A stretch of DNA of 64,000 nt from Xenorhabdus kozodoii (GTDB lineage Bacteria; Pseudomonadota; Gammaproteobacteria; Enterobacterales; Enterobacteriaceae). The notes under the pieces are model-generated. The model was not told the DNA's origin. It saw only the letters and a list, made by a program, of their open reading frames with translations, and did not search any database. Made by a program: the position numbers and the translations under genes. Shown here in pieces: positions 43,372 to 53,071 of this stretch (the first letter of the stretch is position 1; each line of letters opens with the position of its first letter). The stretch covers positions 109,112-173,111 of the forward strand of contig NZ_NJCX01000007.1 of the NCBI RefSeq assembly GCF_002632875.1, written 5' to 3'.

Positions 43372-44223
43372 TTATTGGGGCTTGTTTGGCATTTTTTGTT
43401 TACGCAAATTATCCCATAGCCCCATCAATAACCCGATAATTAATCCTGCAACATGGGCGGCATTGGCGATGTTTAATGAAAATAGATCGAAATAGCCAAC
43501 CAATAACCAAATGACAGAGATAGCGATTAATCCTCTGGGAGCACTAATTCCACGTTTGGGAGAAAGTTCACCGGTTAGCCAAACATACCCGATCAGGGCG
43601 TAGACGACACCGGACAATCCCCCGAAGTGAGATCCGCTGAACAATGATTGCGCCCAACCACTGAAAATCGCCGATATTATCGTGATTTCAAAAAGTTTGC
43701 CTCTCCCAATCTTCCGCTCTACCTGGCTGCCGAAATACCACCATAATGCAAGGTTAAAGAGGAGATGTGTCAGAGAAAAATGCAATAGGGCAGGGCTGAG
43801 CCAGCGCCATAACTCCAGATATTGGTTGCTGTTAGTCGGCCACGCCAGGCTGTTCATGACATCCGGTATACCTGCCATGATCGTCCAGAGGTAGACGAGG
43901 ATACAGAGCAGGGTTATGGCAATCGTCAGCGGACCAGATTGGCTTTTGAGCGTATTCAAGTTCAGGCTGTTGTGATACTTGAAGGGGCTGACAGATTTGC
44001 CCGTTTGCCAACTTGCCGCCTGATAGCGTTCATTGAGTGGATCATGAGCAAAGTGGCGCAGCTCCTGTTCAACCCGACTGCGTTGGCTATCGTCTTCTAA
44101 CCAGAGTTCAACTAATGGCGGCTCATTGGTAGGCTGCATGGTCAAATGAATGCCCTGCGTCGCCATATAATCAATAAAGGCCTGAGCCAGTCGAGGGTTG
44201 GATATTGAGGTGATATAGATCAT
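43372..44223 (-). CDS. glpG: GlpG rhomboid intramembrane serine protease
   Basis: Six-TM rhomboid protease of the inner membrane. 283 residues: a cytoplasmic N-terminal domain (~1-75, [20 protein letters not shown]) followed by the rhomboid core. Catalytic Ser204 in [15 protein letters not shown] and His257 in [11 protein letters not shown] form the dyad. The oxyanion region is [22 protein letters not shown]. It lies 47 nt after glpE and 85 nt before glpR, in the conserved glpEGR order. Slightly longer than the E. coli protein (276). Confidence 0.95.
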   Translation of the reverse strand: MIYITSISNPRLAQAFIDYMATQGIHLTMQPTNEPPLVELWLEDDSQRSRVEQELRHFAHDPLNERYQAASWQTGKSVSPFKYHNSLNLNTLKSQSGPLTIAITLLCILVYLWTIMAGIPDVMNSLAWPTNSNQYLELWRWLSPALLHFSLTHLLFNLALWWYFGSQVERKIGRGKLFEITIISAIFSGWAQSLFSGSHFGGLSGVVYALIGYVWLTGELSPKRGISAPRGLIAISVIWLLVGYFDLFSLNIANAAHVAGLIIGLLMGLWDNLRKQKMPNKPQ

Positions 44224-44270
44224 TACTCGTCTTATCTCTGCCTTAAGTTGGCGTTAATTGCACTAAAGCG

Positions 44271-44594
44271 TCATTGGGTCTGGACAGCGTGAGGATAGTC
44301 CCTTTGCCAGACTTCAAAGCCACCATTGACACTATAAACCGTCTCAAAGCCTATATTGATCAGGTATTGTGCTGCTCCCTGACTGCTATGGCCGTGGTAG
44401 CACATCACCATGACGGGTTGGTCAAAATCGGCTTCCTGTAGAAAGCGATTTATTGTCTCATTTGAGAGATGAAACGCACCGGTTGCGTGTCCGGCATGGA
44501 AGCTTTGTGGATCGCGGATATCCACCATGACTGCGGTTTTATCGAGCCAATATTGGTAAGCCTGTTCAGAAGTTATCGTTTGAAAATGGTCCAT
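44271..44594 (-). CDS. glpE: GlpE thiosulfate sulfurtransferase
   Basis: Single-domain rhodanese of 107 residues that transfers sulfane sulfur from thiosulfate. Active-site Cys65 lies in [18 protein letters not shown], the same position as in E. coli GlpE. The CH2A-like segment [20 protein letters not shown] is also typical. First gene of glpEGR. Confidence 0.95.
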   Translation of the reverse strand: MDHFQTITSEQAYQYWLDKTAVMVDIRDPQSFHAGHATGAFHLSNETINRFLQEADFDQPVMVMCYHGHSSQGAAQYLINIGFETVYSVNGGFEVWQRDYPHAVQTQ

Positions 44595-44669
44595 AAATAC
44601 TCAACGTAGTTTCTCAAATTTTCATTTTCAATAGGTTCATTTCTTAATAGCCGTCTGATATGAATTGAC

Positions 44670-44699
44670 CGCCTTCCCAATATGACCATTGGGAAGGCG
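44670..44699. terminator. Hairpin between nfuA and glpE
   Basis: Perfect 12-bp stem CGCCTTCCCAAT / ATTGGGAAGGCG with a 6-nt loop, in the gap downstream of nfuA. No T-run follows on the minus strand, so its terminator role is uncertain. Confidence 0.6.
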
Positions 44700-44782
44700 T
44701 AGAAATAGAGCTAGAAAATGTTAGAAACAAAAAAGGGTAAAAAAACTATCACGGTAAAACGTGTCAAAACAAGGATGAAAAA

Positions 44783-45358
44783 TTAGTAATATGAATGCTC
44801 ACCGCGCTGGTGTTCAGTCAGATCCCTCACGCCTTTTAATTCCGGGAACATCTGTAATAACTGCTTTTCGATTCCCTCTTTTAAGGTGACATCGACCATT
44901 GAACAGCCGTTACATCCACCACCGAATTGCAAAATAGCATAGCCTTCATGGGTGATTTCCATCAGACTAACACGCCCCCCATGCCCTGCCAGTTGTGGAT
45001 TGATCTGCGATTGTAAGACATATTCAACACGATCAATCAATGGGGCATCATCTGCTACCTTACGCATTTTGGCGTTTGGGGCTTTCAGTGTCAGTTGGGA
45101 ACCCAATTGATCGGTCACAAAATCAATGACGGCTTCTTCCAGAAAAGGGGCACTAATTTCATCAATATAAGCAGAAAGTTGATCGAACTTCAATTCGGTG
45201 TCAGTGGCTTCAACAGCATCCGGTGGGCAATAGGAAACGCCGCATTCAGCGGTTGGCGTTCCTGGATTAATGACAAAAACCCGGATCTGTGTACCCGGTT
45301 CTTGATTTGCCAGTAGCTTGGCAAAATGCGCTTGCGCTGCTTCAGTAATATTAATCAT
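44783..45358 (-). CDS. nfuA: NfuA Fe-S carrier protein
   Basis: Delivers [4Fe-4S] clusters to apo-proteins, important under oxidative stress and iron limitation. 191 residues, as in E. coli. The N-terminal degenerate A-type domain holds [16 protein letters not shown]. The C-terminal Nfu domain has [13 protein letters not shown] and the cluster ligands Cys149 and Cys152 in [19 protein letters not shown]. Conserved neighbour of gntX and bioH. Confidence 0.97.
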   Translation of the reverse strand: MINITEAAQAHFAKLLANQEPGTQIRVFVINPGTPTAECGVSYCPPDAVEATDTELKFDQLSAYIDEISAPFLEEAVIDFVTDQLGSQLTLKAPNAKMRKVADDAPLIDRVEYVLQSQINPQLAGHGGRVSLMEITHEGYAILQFGGGCNGCSMVDVTLKEGIEKQLLQMFPELKGVRDLTEHQRGEHSYY

Positions 45359-45417
45359 GACATTTGCTCAATAGTTGACTGTTCTAGTTGGTTATAATAC
45401 GCCCATTTATAAAGGAA

Positions 45418-46101
45418 CTACAAGGTTCGGCATATCGCCCAAGCCTGTACCGAGCGAACGCCAGCACGAATCATCAACTGTGAGGCCTCATGCAGTGTTG
45501 TGCCTGTCGTAATCACATCATCAAAAATCGCGACATGTTGGTTGGCAACATCCCCCTGCAATTGAAAGGCCTGCTTAAGATTGATTCTCCTCTGGGCGGC
45601 CGATAAGCCTCGTTGCGTGAGTGTAGCACGTGAACGTTGCAAAAAATCGGGTTGATAGGGACATTGCAGCCAATGTGAGAGGTAGCGGGTGATGAGATCA
45701 ATATGATCGAACCCGCGTTGCCAGCGTTTTCTGCGATGCAGGGGAATGCCCAGTATGCGATCTGGCTTATGCCAGCGGCCTTCACGATAGCCCTGTAACC
45801 AATGCAGCAAAAACAAGCGCGCCAGCACGGGGGCGAGTTGTGGGGTATTGTGATACTTGTATCGTTGAATAAGCTGGCTTAATGGTGGCGTGTAATCTGT
45901 AATGGCAATCAAGTATTGCCACACCGGGGGATTTTTTATGCATCGCCCACAGGGAAGGTTGCCGGATACAGAAGGGAGTGCACAGCGCGGGCAGACATGT
46001 TGCAGCCGCTGTAAATGATGGTGGCAGATATCGCAGATCCCATGATGGGCAAAATACAAATGTTGTTGGCATAGCCAACAGTATCCAACCATTGTTAGCA
46101 T
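45418..46101 (-). CDS. gntX: GntX/ComF-family phosphoribosyltransferase-like protein
   Basis: 227-residue ComF-family protein (role in DNA uptake/utilisation in related systems, otherwise unclear). Cys pairs at the N terminus (YCWLC, GICDIC, CPRC, LPCGRC) suggest zinc binding. The phosphoribosyltransferase signature is VAIFDDVITTGTTLHEASQL near the C terminus. Start set at ATG 46101 so that the protein begins LTMVGYCWLC like E. coli GntX; the further upstream frame overlaps the bioH start region. Divergent from bioH with a 42-bp gap. Confidence 0.93.
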   Translation of the reverse strand: MLTMVGYCWLCQQHLYFAHHGICDICHHHLQRLQHVCPRCALPSVSGNLPCGRCIKNPPVWQYLIAITDYTPPLSQLIQRYKYHNTPQLAPVLARLFLLHWLQGYREGRWHKPDRILGIPLHRRKRWQRGFDHIDLITRYLSHWLQCPYQPDFLQRSRATLTQRGLSAAQRRINLKQAFQLQGDVANQHVAIFDDVITTGTTLHEASQLMIRAGVRSVQAWAICRTL

Positions 46102-46143
46102 AGTTTCCTTCCTTGGTGACCACAAATAATAGAGAGAATAACA

Positions 46144-46917
46144 ATGAATCCGTTGTTTTGGCAGACAATTGGCGATGCACCACGTGATCTTGTGATGCTG
46201 CACGGATGGGGATTAAACGCTGAGGTTTGGCGTCCAGTGGCAATGCGATTGGCTTCGCATTTTCGTGTGCATCTGGTGGATTTGCCCGGCTATGGGCGTA
46301 GCCAACCGTATCCGGCGATGTCACTGGCGGACATGGCAGAGGTGGTATGGCAGCGAGCGCCAGCAAATGCCGTGTGGCTGGGCTGGTCTTTAGGCGGATT
46401 GGTGGCGAGCCGGATTGCGTTGGATCATCCGACACAGGTTGCGGGTTTGATCACCGTGGCATCTTCGCCGAAATTTAGTGCGGATGGCGATTGGCCGGGC
46501 ATTAAACCGGAGGTCTTGAGTGCATTTGAGCATCAATTACGTGCTGATTTTCAAAAGACGGTTGAACGTTTTCTGGCTTTGCAGACGTTGGGAACAGACA
46601 GTGCGCGTCAGGATGCCCGGGTACTGAAATCAGTGATACTGAACCAGCCAATGCCAACCGTTGAAGTGCTAAATGCCGGTTTGGAAATCCTGCGCACTGA
46701 CGATTTAAGGGCGGAATTGTCCCAACTTCAATTACCTTTCCTGCGCCTTTATGGTTATCTTGATGGATTAGTGCCGCGTAAAATTGCCTCGCAGCTTGAT
46801 AAGGCATGGCCACATACGCACTCCGTTATCATGCGCAACGCTGCCCATGCTCCTTTTATTTCCCATCCTGATGAATTTGTTGAAATATTAACGAATTTTA
46901 CTGCTGATGTTGGATGA
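46144..46917 (+). CDS. bioH: BioH, pimeloyl-[ACP] methyl ester carboxylesterase
   Basis: Alpha/beta hydrolase that removes the methyl group from pimeloyl-ACP methyl ester, ending pimelate assembly for biotin. 257 residues. Nucleophile Ser82 in [13 protein letters not shown] (same number as in E. coli), oxyanion motif [10 protein letters not shown], acid Asp in [14 protein letters not shown] and base His in [14 protein letters not shown]. Divergent from gntX, as in enterobacteria generally. Confidence 0.96.
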   Translation: MNPLFWQTIGDAPRDLVMLHGWGLNAEVWRPVAMRLASHFRVHLVDLPGYGRSQPYPAMSLADMAEVVWQRAPANAVWLGWSLGGLVASRIALDHPTQVAGLITVASSPKFSADGDWPGIKPEVLSAFEHQLRADFQKTVERFLALQTLGTDSARQDARVLKSVILNQPMPTVEVLNAGLEILRTDDLRAELSQLQLPFLRLYGYLDGLVPRKIASQLDKAWPHTHSVIMRNAAHAPFISHPDEFVEILTNFTADVG

Positions 46918-47020
46918 TAATTGCTGATCACTATTCTTCCTCTCTGATGTTAGCCCACAAGCTATGGATAATTTGAGCAATAGCAGAGAGGGAATTTAAA
47001 CGATAAATGCGAACACAAAA

Positions 47021-47077
47021 ACCACAATAGTAATGACTTTGACATTACAATTGTGGGTGGTATTCTTAACCACAATT
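47021..47077 (+). promoter_or_regulatory. Promoter and palindromic operator of the toxin-antitoxin pair
   Basis: TTGACA (47039-47044) and TATTCT (47061-47066), 16-bp spacer, form a good sigma-70 promoter. CCACAAT occurs at 47022-47028 and 47070-47076, and its complement ATTGTGG at 47050-47056 lies between the -35 and -10. This gives alternating inverted copies that suit autorepression by the antitoxin-toxin complex. Confidence 0.7.
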
Positions 47078-47097
47078 CATTCACTTTGAGGTGAATT

Positions 47098-47873
<776 letters not shown>

Positions 47874-47912
47874 TGACCAAAAAATGGAATAAACGGCACA
47901 ACTTATATTGTT

Positions 47913-48015
47913 TATACCCGCGGCCTTTCAAGATGAGTCTGATATCTCCCGCTGCATAGGGAGATATCAACACTCTCATAGGTTGCGGGATGCAACTTGA
48001 AGTTGGATTGGTATA
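47913..48015. repeat. Dispersed ~105-bp palindromic element, copy 4
   Basis: TATACC...CTTTCAAGATGAG, hairpin ATATCTCCCGCTGCATAGGG, CAACTTGAAGTTGG...GGTATA. Same orientation as copy 2. Lies just past the toxin gene. Confidence 0.85.
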
Positions 48016-48079
48016 TTCCATTCCTGATACGATTTAGTTCAGTCGAAATAAAAGACGTTTACCACCTTGTTCTGCCTGT

Positions 48080-48533
48080 TTATTTATTTGAATAAATCTC
48101 GGTTACAAATTCCGGTGTATTAACAAGAGTATCGAGAACAGGGCAGTTACTTTCGACAAAGGCAATAAAATCGCGGATCTCTTGTTCAGTATTATCGGCT
48201 TTAACATAAAACCTGGAGGTGATTTTTGAAAATCCCATCTTGGCGTTTTTATTTCTACCGGTGAAACCATCGGTATCCAGTTCCCCTTCCATTTTGACCT
48301 GAATATCGATCAAATTGATTTTATGCTTACGGGCAAAACTTTTTGCCACAATGCACTGACATGCACTGACATGCACCGAATGCAGAAAGTAATGCTTCCA
48401 CTGGATTCATCGCCTCATCGGTTCCACCCAGGCTTTTGGGTTCGTCTACATGGAAGGTAAAATCTCGCGCTGAGCATTTCATTTTAAGATTGCCAATGGA
48501 CTCAACGGTTGCAGTGAATAACTCTTTAGGCAT
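48080..48533 (-). pseudogene. OsmC-family protein, frameshifted by a 10-bp tandem duplication
   Basis: Two overlapping frames together make one OsmC-like hydroperoxide reductase of ~147 residues. The first (48533 to ~48370) gives PKELFTATVESIGNLKMKCS through MNPVEALLSAFGACQC, with the first redox Cys. The second (to 48080) gives IVAKSFARKHKINL...SNCPVLDTLVNTP, with the second redox Cys. At the junction ATGCACTGAC occurs twice in tandem (48351-48360, 48361-48370). Removing one copy restores a continuous frame GACQCIVAKSFARKH. As it stands the product stops at 68 residues. ATG 48533 opens the first frame. Confidence 0.85.
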
Positions 48534-48761
48534 GTTACTATCCTCAGGTTATTAATATAGGAATACCGCATGTCAGATAATGATAATAAAGAGATGATTT
48601 TTATATTTGATTAAAAAATTTTCACGTTCTTGCCCTGAACCAGTAGTCTTGCTACTGTTGTTTGTTAACTGTATATCAGCGATAAGATTAATGTAAAGAG
48701 AGTTGCAAATGAAGTTCGATCACTTTCACTCACCACTGCGTTGTTGATAAGGATTGAGGCT

Positions 48762-49604
48762 ATGCTATCAGATACTTCAGCCGCCCCTAAGTTTATCCAG
48801 CAATACAAATACGCCACTCATGAATTAAATTTTCTTTACAATGTGTCAACTGAGTGGCATCAACATCCTTGTATTCAGCTCAGCCTATCCCTACATAATC
48901 ATGAGTTATTGACCTTATCAATACAGGATAAGACTCATACCTCCCATGGCTTTCTGATTCGCTCAAACGTAATGCATAAGCTAGATTCATCCAATACCTG
49001 TAGCATTACGCTGCTCATTGAACCGATTGATGAGCACTACCATTTATTTAGCCATCTCACAGAAGATCTGGATATCATTTCGTTAGGGCATGATGACATT
49101 GTGGCAGTCACAAATTATCTCGTAAGGATGTTCCTTTGTGGTGAAAAACCAGATACATTCACTGCTTACCTATTGCTTAGACCACACCTGCCATGCCACT
49201 GTCGGTTTGATAAACGTATTTTGAAAGCGGTTGCGTTTATCGAATCGCTATCCGTAAAACGGATTTCATCCCGTCAAGTCGCTGATAAAATTTACCTTTC
49301 TGAAAGCCGTTTTTTACATCTTTTCCGCGATCAAGTGGGAATTAATTTTCGTGCTTACTTGCTATGGTTACGCTTAAGTGACGCTATTGAGGAAATTCAA
49401 ATGACGGACTCCTTAACATCGATTGCTAATAACTGTGGTTTTTCTGATACAGCTCATTTTAGCCGAACATGCAAGATGGCTTATGGAATACGTCCTTCTG
49501 ATCTTAAGCATATTATTCAACAAAACCTCAAGTTTAGCTGTAACACCGCGCAATGCCTCTATAACATCAATAAACAAGCAGTACATAATATTGCTGAGAG
49601 ATAA
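48762..49604 (+). CDS. AraC-family transcriptional regulator
   Basis: 280 residues. The N-terminal ~150 residues form a cupin-like sensing domain (WHQHPCIQLSLSLHNHELL) with unknown ligand. The C-terminal double helix-turn-helix is typical: SSRQVADKIYLSESRFLHLF, then RDQVGINFRAYLLWLRLSDA, then SLTSIANNCGFSDTAHFSRTCKMAYGIRPSD. A tail of ~30 residues follows. Start ATG 48762 is preferred over a TTG 21 nt upstream. Convergent with emrB; whether it controls emrAB is unknown. Confidence 0.88.
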   Translation: MLSDTSAAPKFIQQYKYATHELNFLYNVSTEWHQHPCIQLSLSLHNHELLTLSIQDKTHTSHGFLIRSNVMHKLDSSNTCSITLLIEPIDEHYHLFSHLTEDLDIISLGHDDIVAVTNYLVRMFLCGEKPDTFTAYLLLRPHLPCHCRFDKRILKAVAFIESLSVKRISSRQVADKIYLSESRFLHLFRDQVGINFRAYLLWLRLSDAIEEIQMTDSLTSIANNCGFSDTAHFSRTCKMAYGIRPSDLKHIIQQNLKFSCNTAQCLYNINKQAVHNIAER

Positions 49605-49638
49605 AGTCAGCATGATGAAAAAGAAGTAAACCTCCGAA

Positions 49639-51147
49639 TTATTTAGGCGATAAATTCGATTTGGCCAACCAAAGAATCAAGATTAGTGCTAGAAAAATAA
49701 AACCAAAGAGCCAGAAAATTTCGTTAGCTGCCAGAATTAAACTCTGGTTAGTGATTTTCTTCGCGAGAAAAGCGGTTGTCTGTAGGTCAGATAATCCCAA
49801 TAGCTTGATATCCTGATAAGCTAAATCAACAAGGACGTTGTTTTGTATGATGTTTTCAGTAAGCTGGGAATGGTGAACCGCTTCACGTCGAGACCACAAT
49901 GTATTCGTTAACGATGTACCTATCGATATCGCCAGGGTTCGAAAGAAGTTAAACAAGCTTCCTGCTGTAGCGATTTTGTCCTGGGGAATATTGGATAAAA
50001 TAATCACGTTGAGTGGCATGATGAAACAGGCAATCGCTATCCCTTGTACAAATTGTGGCCATGCTGCGCTGGAAAAATCCATTCCAGACTCAAAAGTATG
50101 TGCTCGCCAAAAAAAGCAGAAAGAGAAGACAATAAAGCTAAGGGTGACTAAATAGCGCATATCAATTTTAGCACCAAATCGACCAATAACCGGAGCTAGA
50201 AAAATGGGAAGAATGCCGAGAGGCGCTAATGCAAACCCTGCCCAGGTAGCGGTATAGCCAAAAACTGTCTGTAATAACTGGGGCTGTAAGACTAGGACAC
50301 CAATATGCAATAGAAATGCCAAACTGATACAAATAGTACCTATCGTAAAATTACGCGATTTAAACAGGGACAAATCCACAATCGGATTATCATCTGTCAA
50401 TTCCCAAATGACAAACAGGATAATACCTATCGTTGCAATGATAGCCAGTACCATGATCTCGTTGGAATTAAACCAATCGAGTTCCTTCCCCCTGTCCAGC
50501 ATCAGTTGTAAGCAACCAACACCAACAACGAGTAGAGCCAAGCCCACTTTATCAACCGGGATAACCTCAGTTTTTGTTTCGCGCTGACTTAACAGTACGT
50601 AAGTAACAAAAATAGCGATCAAACCGATGGGGACGTTGATCAAGAAAATCCATCCCCAATGGACGTTATCGCTAATCCATCCACCGAGGATAGGCCCACA
50701 AACAGGGGCGATTATGACGGTCATAGACCAAATGGCCAAAGCCATACTGTGTTGAGATTTAGGAAAATTTGCCAGTAGTAAGCTTTGCGATAAAGGTATG
50801 ATGGGACCTGAAACTGCGCCTTGTATAATTCGGGTAACAATGAGCATTTCAAGGCTATTGGATATGCCACATAGCCAAGAAGAAATAATGAAAAGCACGG
50901 TCGAAATGACAAACAGTCGCACTTCCCCTATCCGTTTTGCCAGCCAACCCGTCAAGGGGATAGAGATCGCATTAGCAACACCAAATGACGTGATAACCCA
51001 AGTGCCTTGTGACACGGATGATCCAAGATCACCTGCAATAGTTGACAATGCTACGTTAGCAATCGTCAAATCCAAGATTTGCAGAAACGCGATAATCGCG
51101 AGAGACAGGATTAACCACCAGCGCTGGTTGGATGATAAAGGTTCCAT
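49639..51147 (-). CDS. emrB: EmrB, MFS (DHA2) multidrug exporter
   Basis: 14-TM proton-driven drug exporter that works with EmrA and TolC. ~502 residues. It matches E. coli EmrB: LDLTIANVALSTIAGDLGSS, then GTWVITSFGVANAISIPLTG, WSMTVIIAPVCGPILGGWISD (antiporter motif C), LMLDRGKELDWFNSNEI and SLFKSRNFTIGTICISLAF. ATG 51147 (AAGGA 10 nt upstream) gives the best fit to E. coli length; an in-frame ATG at 51180 overlaps the emrA end and is an alternative. Follows emrA in one operon. Confidence 0.93.
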   Translation of the reverse strand: MEPLSSNQRWWLILSLAIIAFLQILDLTIANVALSTIAGDLGSSVSQGTWVITSFGVANAISIPLTGWLAKRIGEVRLFVISTVLFIISSWLCGISNSLEMLIVTRIIQGAVSGPIIPLSQSLLLANFPKSQHSMALAIWSMTVIIAPVCGPILGGWISDNVHWGWIFLINVPIGLIAIFVTYVLLSQRETKTEVIPVDKVGLALLVVGVGCLQLMLDRGKELDWFNSNEIMVLAIIATIGIILFVIWELTDDNPIVDLSLFKSRNFTIGTICISLAFLLHIGVLVLQPQLLQTVFGYTATWAGFALAPLGILPIFLAPVIGRFGAKIDMRYLVTLSFIVFSFCFFWRAHTFESGMDFSSAAWPQFVQGIAIACFIMPLNVIILSNIPQDKIATAGSLFNFFRTLAISIGTSLTNTLWSRREAVHHSQLTENIIQNNVLVDLAYQDIKLLGLSDLQTTAFLAKKITNQSLILAANEIFWLFGFIFLALILILWLAKSNLSPK

Positions 51148-51160
51148 AGCTGTGTGATCC

Positions 51161-52348
51161 TTAATTTTCATGGCTTGCATTGTTCTTTATGATTTGTTCA
51201 ATAATTTCATCTGCTTCTTGACTCTCGAATGAAAGCACATCCGTTTGGTAAATAATCCGCTGCGAAGTTTTGTTAGCCAGGGTTGTACCTTCTGTTTTTC
51301 TGGTATCAACGGTTGCATGCATTGATAAACCGATCCGCAATGGGTTGAGGGCAACTTGTTCTGGGAGTAATTCAATGCGTACAGGGAGGCGCTGTACCAC
51401 TTTAATCCAGTTACCTGTCGCGTTCTGGGCGGGAAGAATAGAGAAAGCGCTGCCGGTTCCTATATCCATACCTGTAACGCGCCCCTGATAAATAACGCTA
51501 TCACCATAAAAATCGCTGACTAACTTGACGGGTTGCCCTAGGCGCATATTAGTGAACTGTACTTCCTTAAAATTCGCTTCAACCCATAATTGGTTAGAAG
51601 GGACGATTATCATCAATGGCGTAGATTGATTGATTTGGGCGCCGACTTGGACACTGCGACGTGATACATATCCACTTACCGGAGCGTAAATTTTGGTACG
51701 TTGCAGGGACAACCAGGCTTCCCGTAAATTGGATGCAGCCTTTTCTATATTAGGCTGCTTTTCTAGTGGTGTTCCCATGACCAACGCTTGATTAATTTTG
51801 TACTGTTGCATGGCGACTTTTAAATCTGCTTTGGCAATATCGACAGCCTTACGGGCGTGCTCCAGCTCTTCAACAGCAATGACATTGACCTTACCCAGTT
51901 TTTCCCGTCGCGCTAGATCACTTTTTAACTTGTCTAAGGTGAGCTGTTTTAATTCCACATTTGTCAGAAGTTTAGGATTACTAAGGATGCTTTTTTGTGT
52001 TTCACGCACGGCTTGAGCTAATACATGCTTACTCTTCTCGAAGGTATTCTCAGCATCGGTGCTGTCTAAGGTTAATAAAAGGTCACCTTGTTGAACAAAA
52101 TCGGTATTATCAACATAAATATTTTTCACACTACCATGGGCTTGTGACATGACTTGAACTTGATTACCGACAACATAAGCATTATCTGTTGACTGGTAGA
52201 AACGCAAGACGGTATACCAGTAAAATAGGTAAGCCACACCAGCAAACAAAAAAAGTAATACAATAATAGAAAGTATTATTTTACGTTTTTTCTTATTATT
52301 TTTTATTTGTGGTTGCTCAGGCATTGTTTCTACTTGATTATTTCCCAT
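51161..52348 (-). CDS. emrA: EmrA, membrane-fusion protein of the Emr efflux pump
   Basis: HlyD-family periplasmic adaptor linking EmrB to TolC. 395 residues: a short basic cytoplasmic tail (IKNNKKKRK), one TM helix (IILSIIVLLFLFAGVAYLFY), then STDNAYVVGNQVQVMSQAHG, a coiled-coil hairpin (~100-205) and the lipoyl/beta-barrel segments YVSRRSVQVGAQINQSTPL and WIKVVQRLPVRIEL. No mprA/emrR repressor gene precedes it. The ~720 bp upstream contain a palindromic repeat element. Confidence 0.94.
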   Translation of the reverse strand: MGNNQVETMPEQPQIKNNKKKRKIILSIIVLLFLFAGVAYLFYWYTVLRFYQSTDNAYVVGNQVQVMSQAHGSVKNIYVDNTDFVQQGDLLLTLDSTDAENTFEKSKHVLAQAVRETQKSILSNPKLLTNVELKQLTLDKLKSDLARREKLGKVNVIAVEELEHARKAVDIAKADLKVAMQQYKINQALVMGTPLEKQPNIEKAASNLREAWLSLQRTKIYAPVSGYVSRRSVQVGAQINQSTPLMIIVPSNQLWVEANFKEVQFTNMRLGQPVKLVSDFYGDSVIYQGRVTGMDIGTGSAFSILPAQNATGNWIKVVQRLPVRIELLPEQVALNPLRIGLSMHATVDTRKTEGTTLANKTSQRIIYQTDVLSFESQEADEIIEQIIKNNASHEN

Positions 52349-52569
52349 GTTTGACTCCGATTAATTCAATTAATAAGCGCGTTCAAAATTTATACTGATA
52401 TGCTATCGCTAGGCATTCATATTTTTCCTATAATAAATTTACCTTTCAGCTCAAATGAGAAATCAGCGCAACTGTCATCATTTTCTTAGCTTTTTCATTT
52501 CATATGATTCAAATGAAGACACCGTTCATAGAGTAAATTTCATGTTTAGGAATTCTGCCTGCTAATTTC
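52349..52569. other. emrA upstream region
   Basis: No gene. AT-rich sequence that should carry the emrAB promoter on the minus strand. Together with 52570-53071 it forms a 720-bp non-coding gap. I see no MarR-type palindrome that I would defend. Confidence 0.45.
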
Positions 52570-52674
52570 TATACCAATCTAACTTCAAGTTGCCGTTTGA
52601 AAACCAACGAGAGTGTTTATATCTCCCCGCTACGCGGGGAGATATAAGACGCATCTTGAAAGGCGATTGGTATA
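52570..52674. repeat. Dispersed ~105-bp palindromic element, copy 5
   Basis: TATACC...AACTTCAAGTTGC, hairpin ATCTCCCCGCTACGCGGGGA, GCATCTTGAAAGGCG...GGTATA. Same orientation as copy 1 and the best preserved. Confidence 0.88.
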
Positions 52675-52860
52675 AAAGGTACTCAATATATTTACTTTAT
52701 AACTTAAGGATGTGATTGGATTGAATAATCTGGCTAAGGTGGATACATGTTCAAATCGACCGAATGGTATGAAAAATAAAGAAAGTAAATGGTGACGCTA
52801 TAAAATAGTTAATTGCAAATAGTAACCAGAACCGGTTGAACGGATTTAACCAGGGCTGGT

Positions 52861-52889
52861 TTGACTTTTTCAGCTTACATTTGTAAGCT
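52861..52889 (+). promoter_or_regulatory. FabR-like palindrome with -35 element upstream of the ketosynthase
   Basis: AGCTTACATTTGTAAGCT (52872-52889) is a perfect 8+2+8 palindrome. It matches the FabR operator of enterobacterial fabA/fabB as I remember it (AGCGTACANNTGT-A-GCT type). TTGACT at 52861 could be a -35 element. It lies 183 bp before the ketosynthase start. The regulator assignment is inferred. Confidence 0.45.
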
Positions 52890-53071
52890 AATTTCTTTGC
52901 CGCATTCGAATAATGCTTACTGATAACATGGTAGAAAAACGCGAATCCTTCCTATATGAAAGAAAATTCTGAAGCTTCTGACCACAGTAAACTTATTTAA
53001 TTGGTATCGGTGGTTCGCTACGCCCGCATCACTGATAGGGGTCTGTTTAAACTACAAGGAACCATCATGAC

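Noticed and set aside
48741..48761. TTG start for the AraC regulator
   Set aside because: It adds only seven residues; ATG 48762 is the simpler start.
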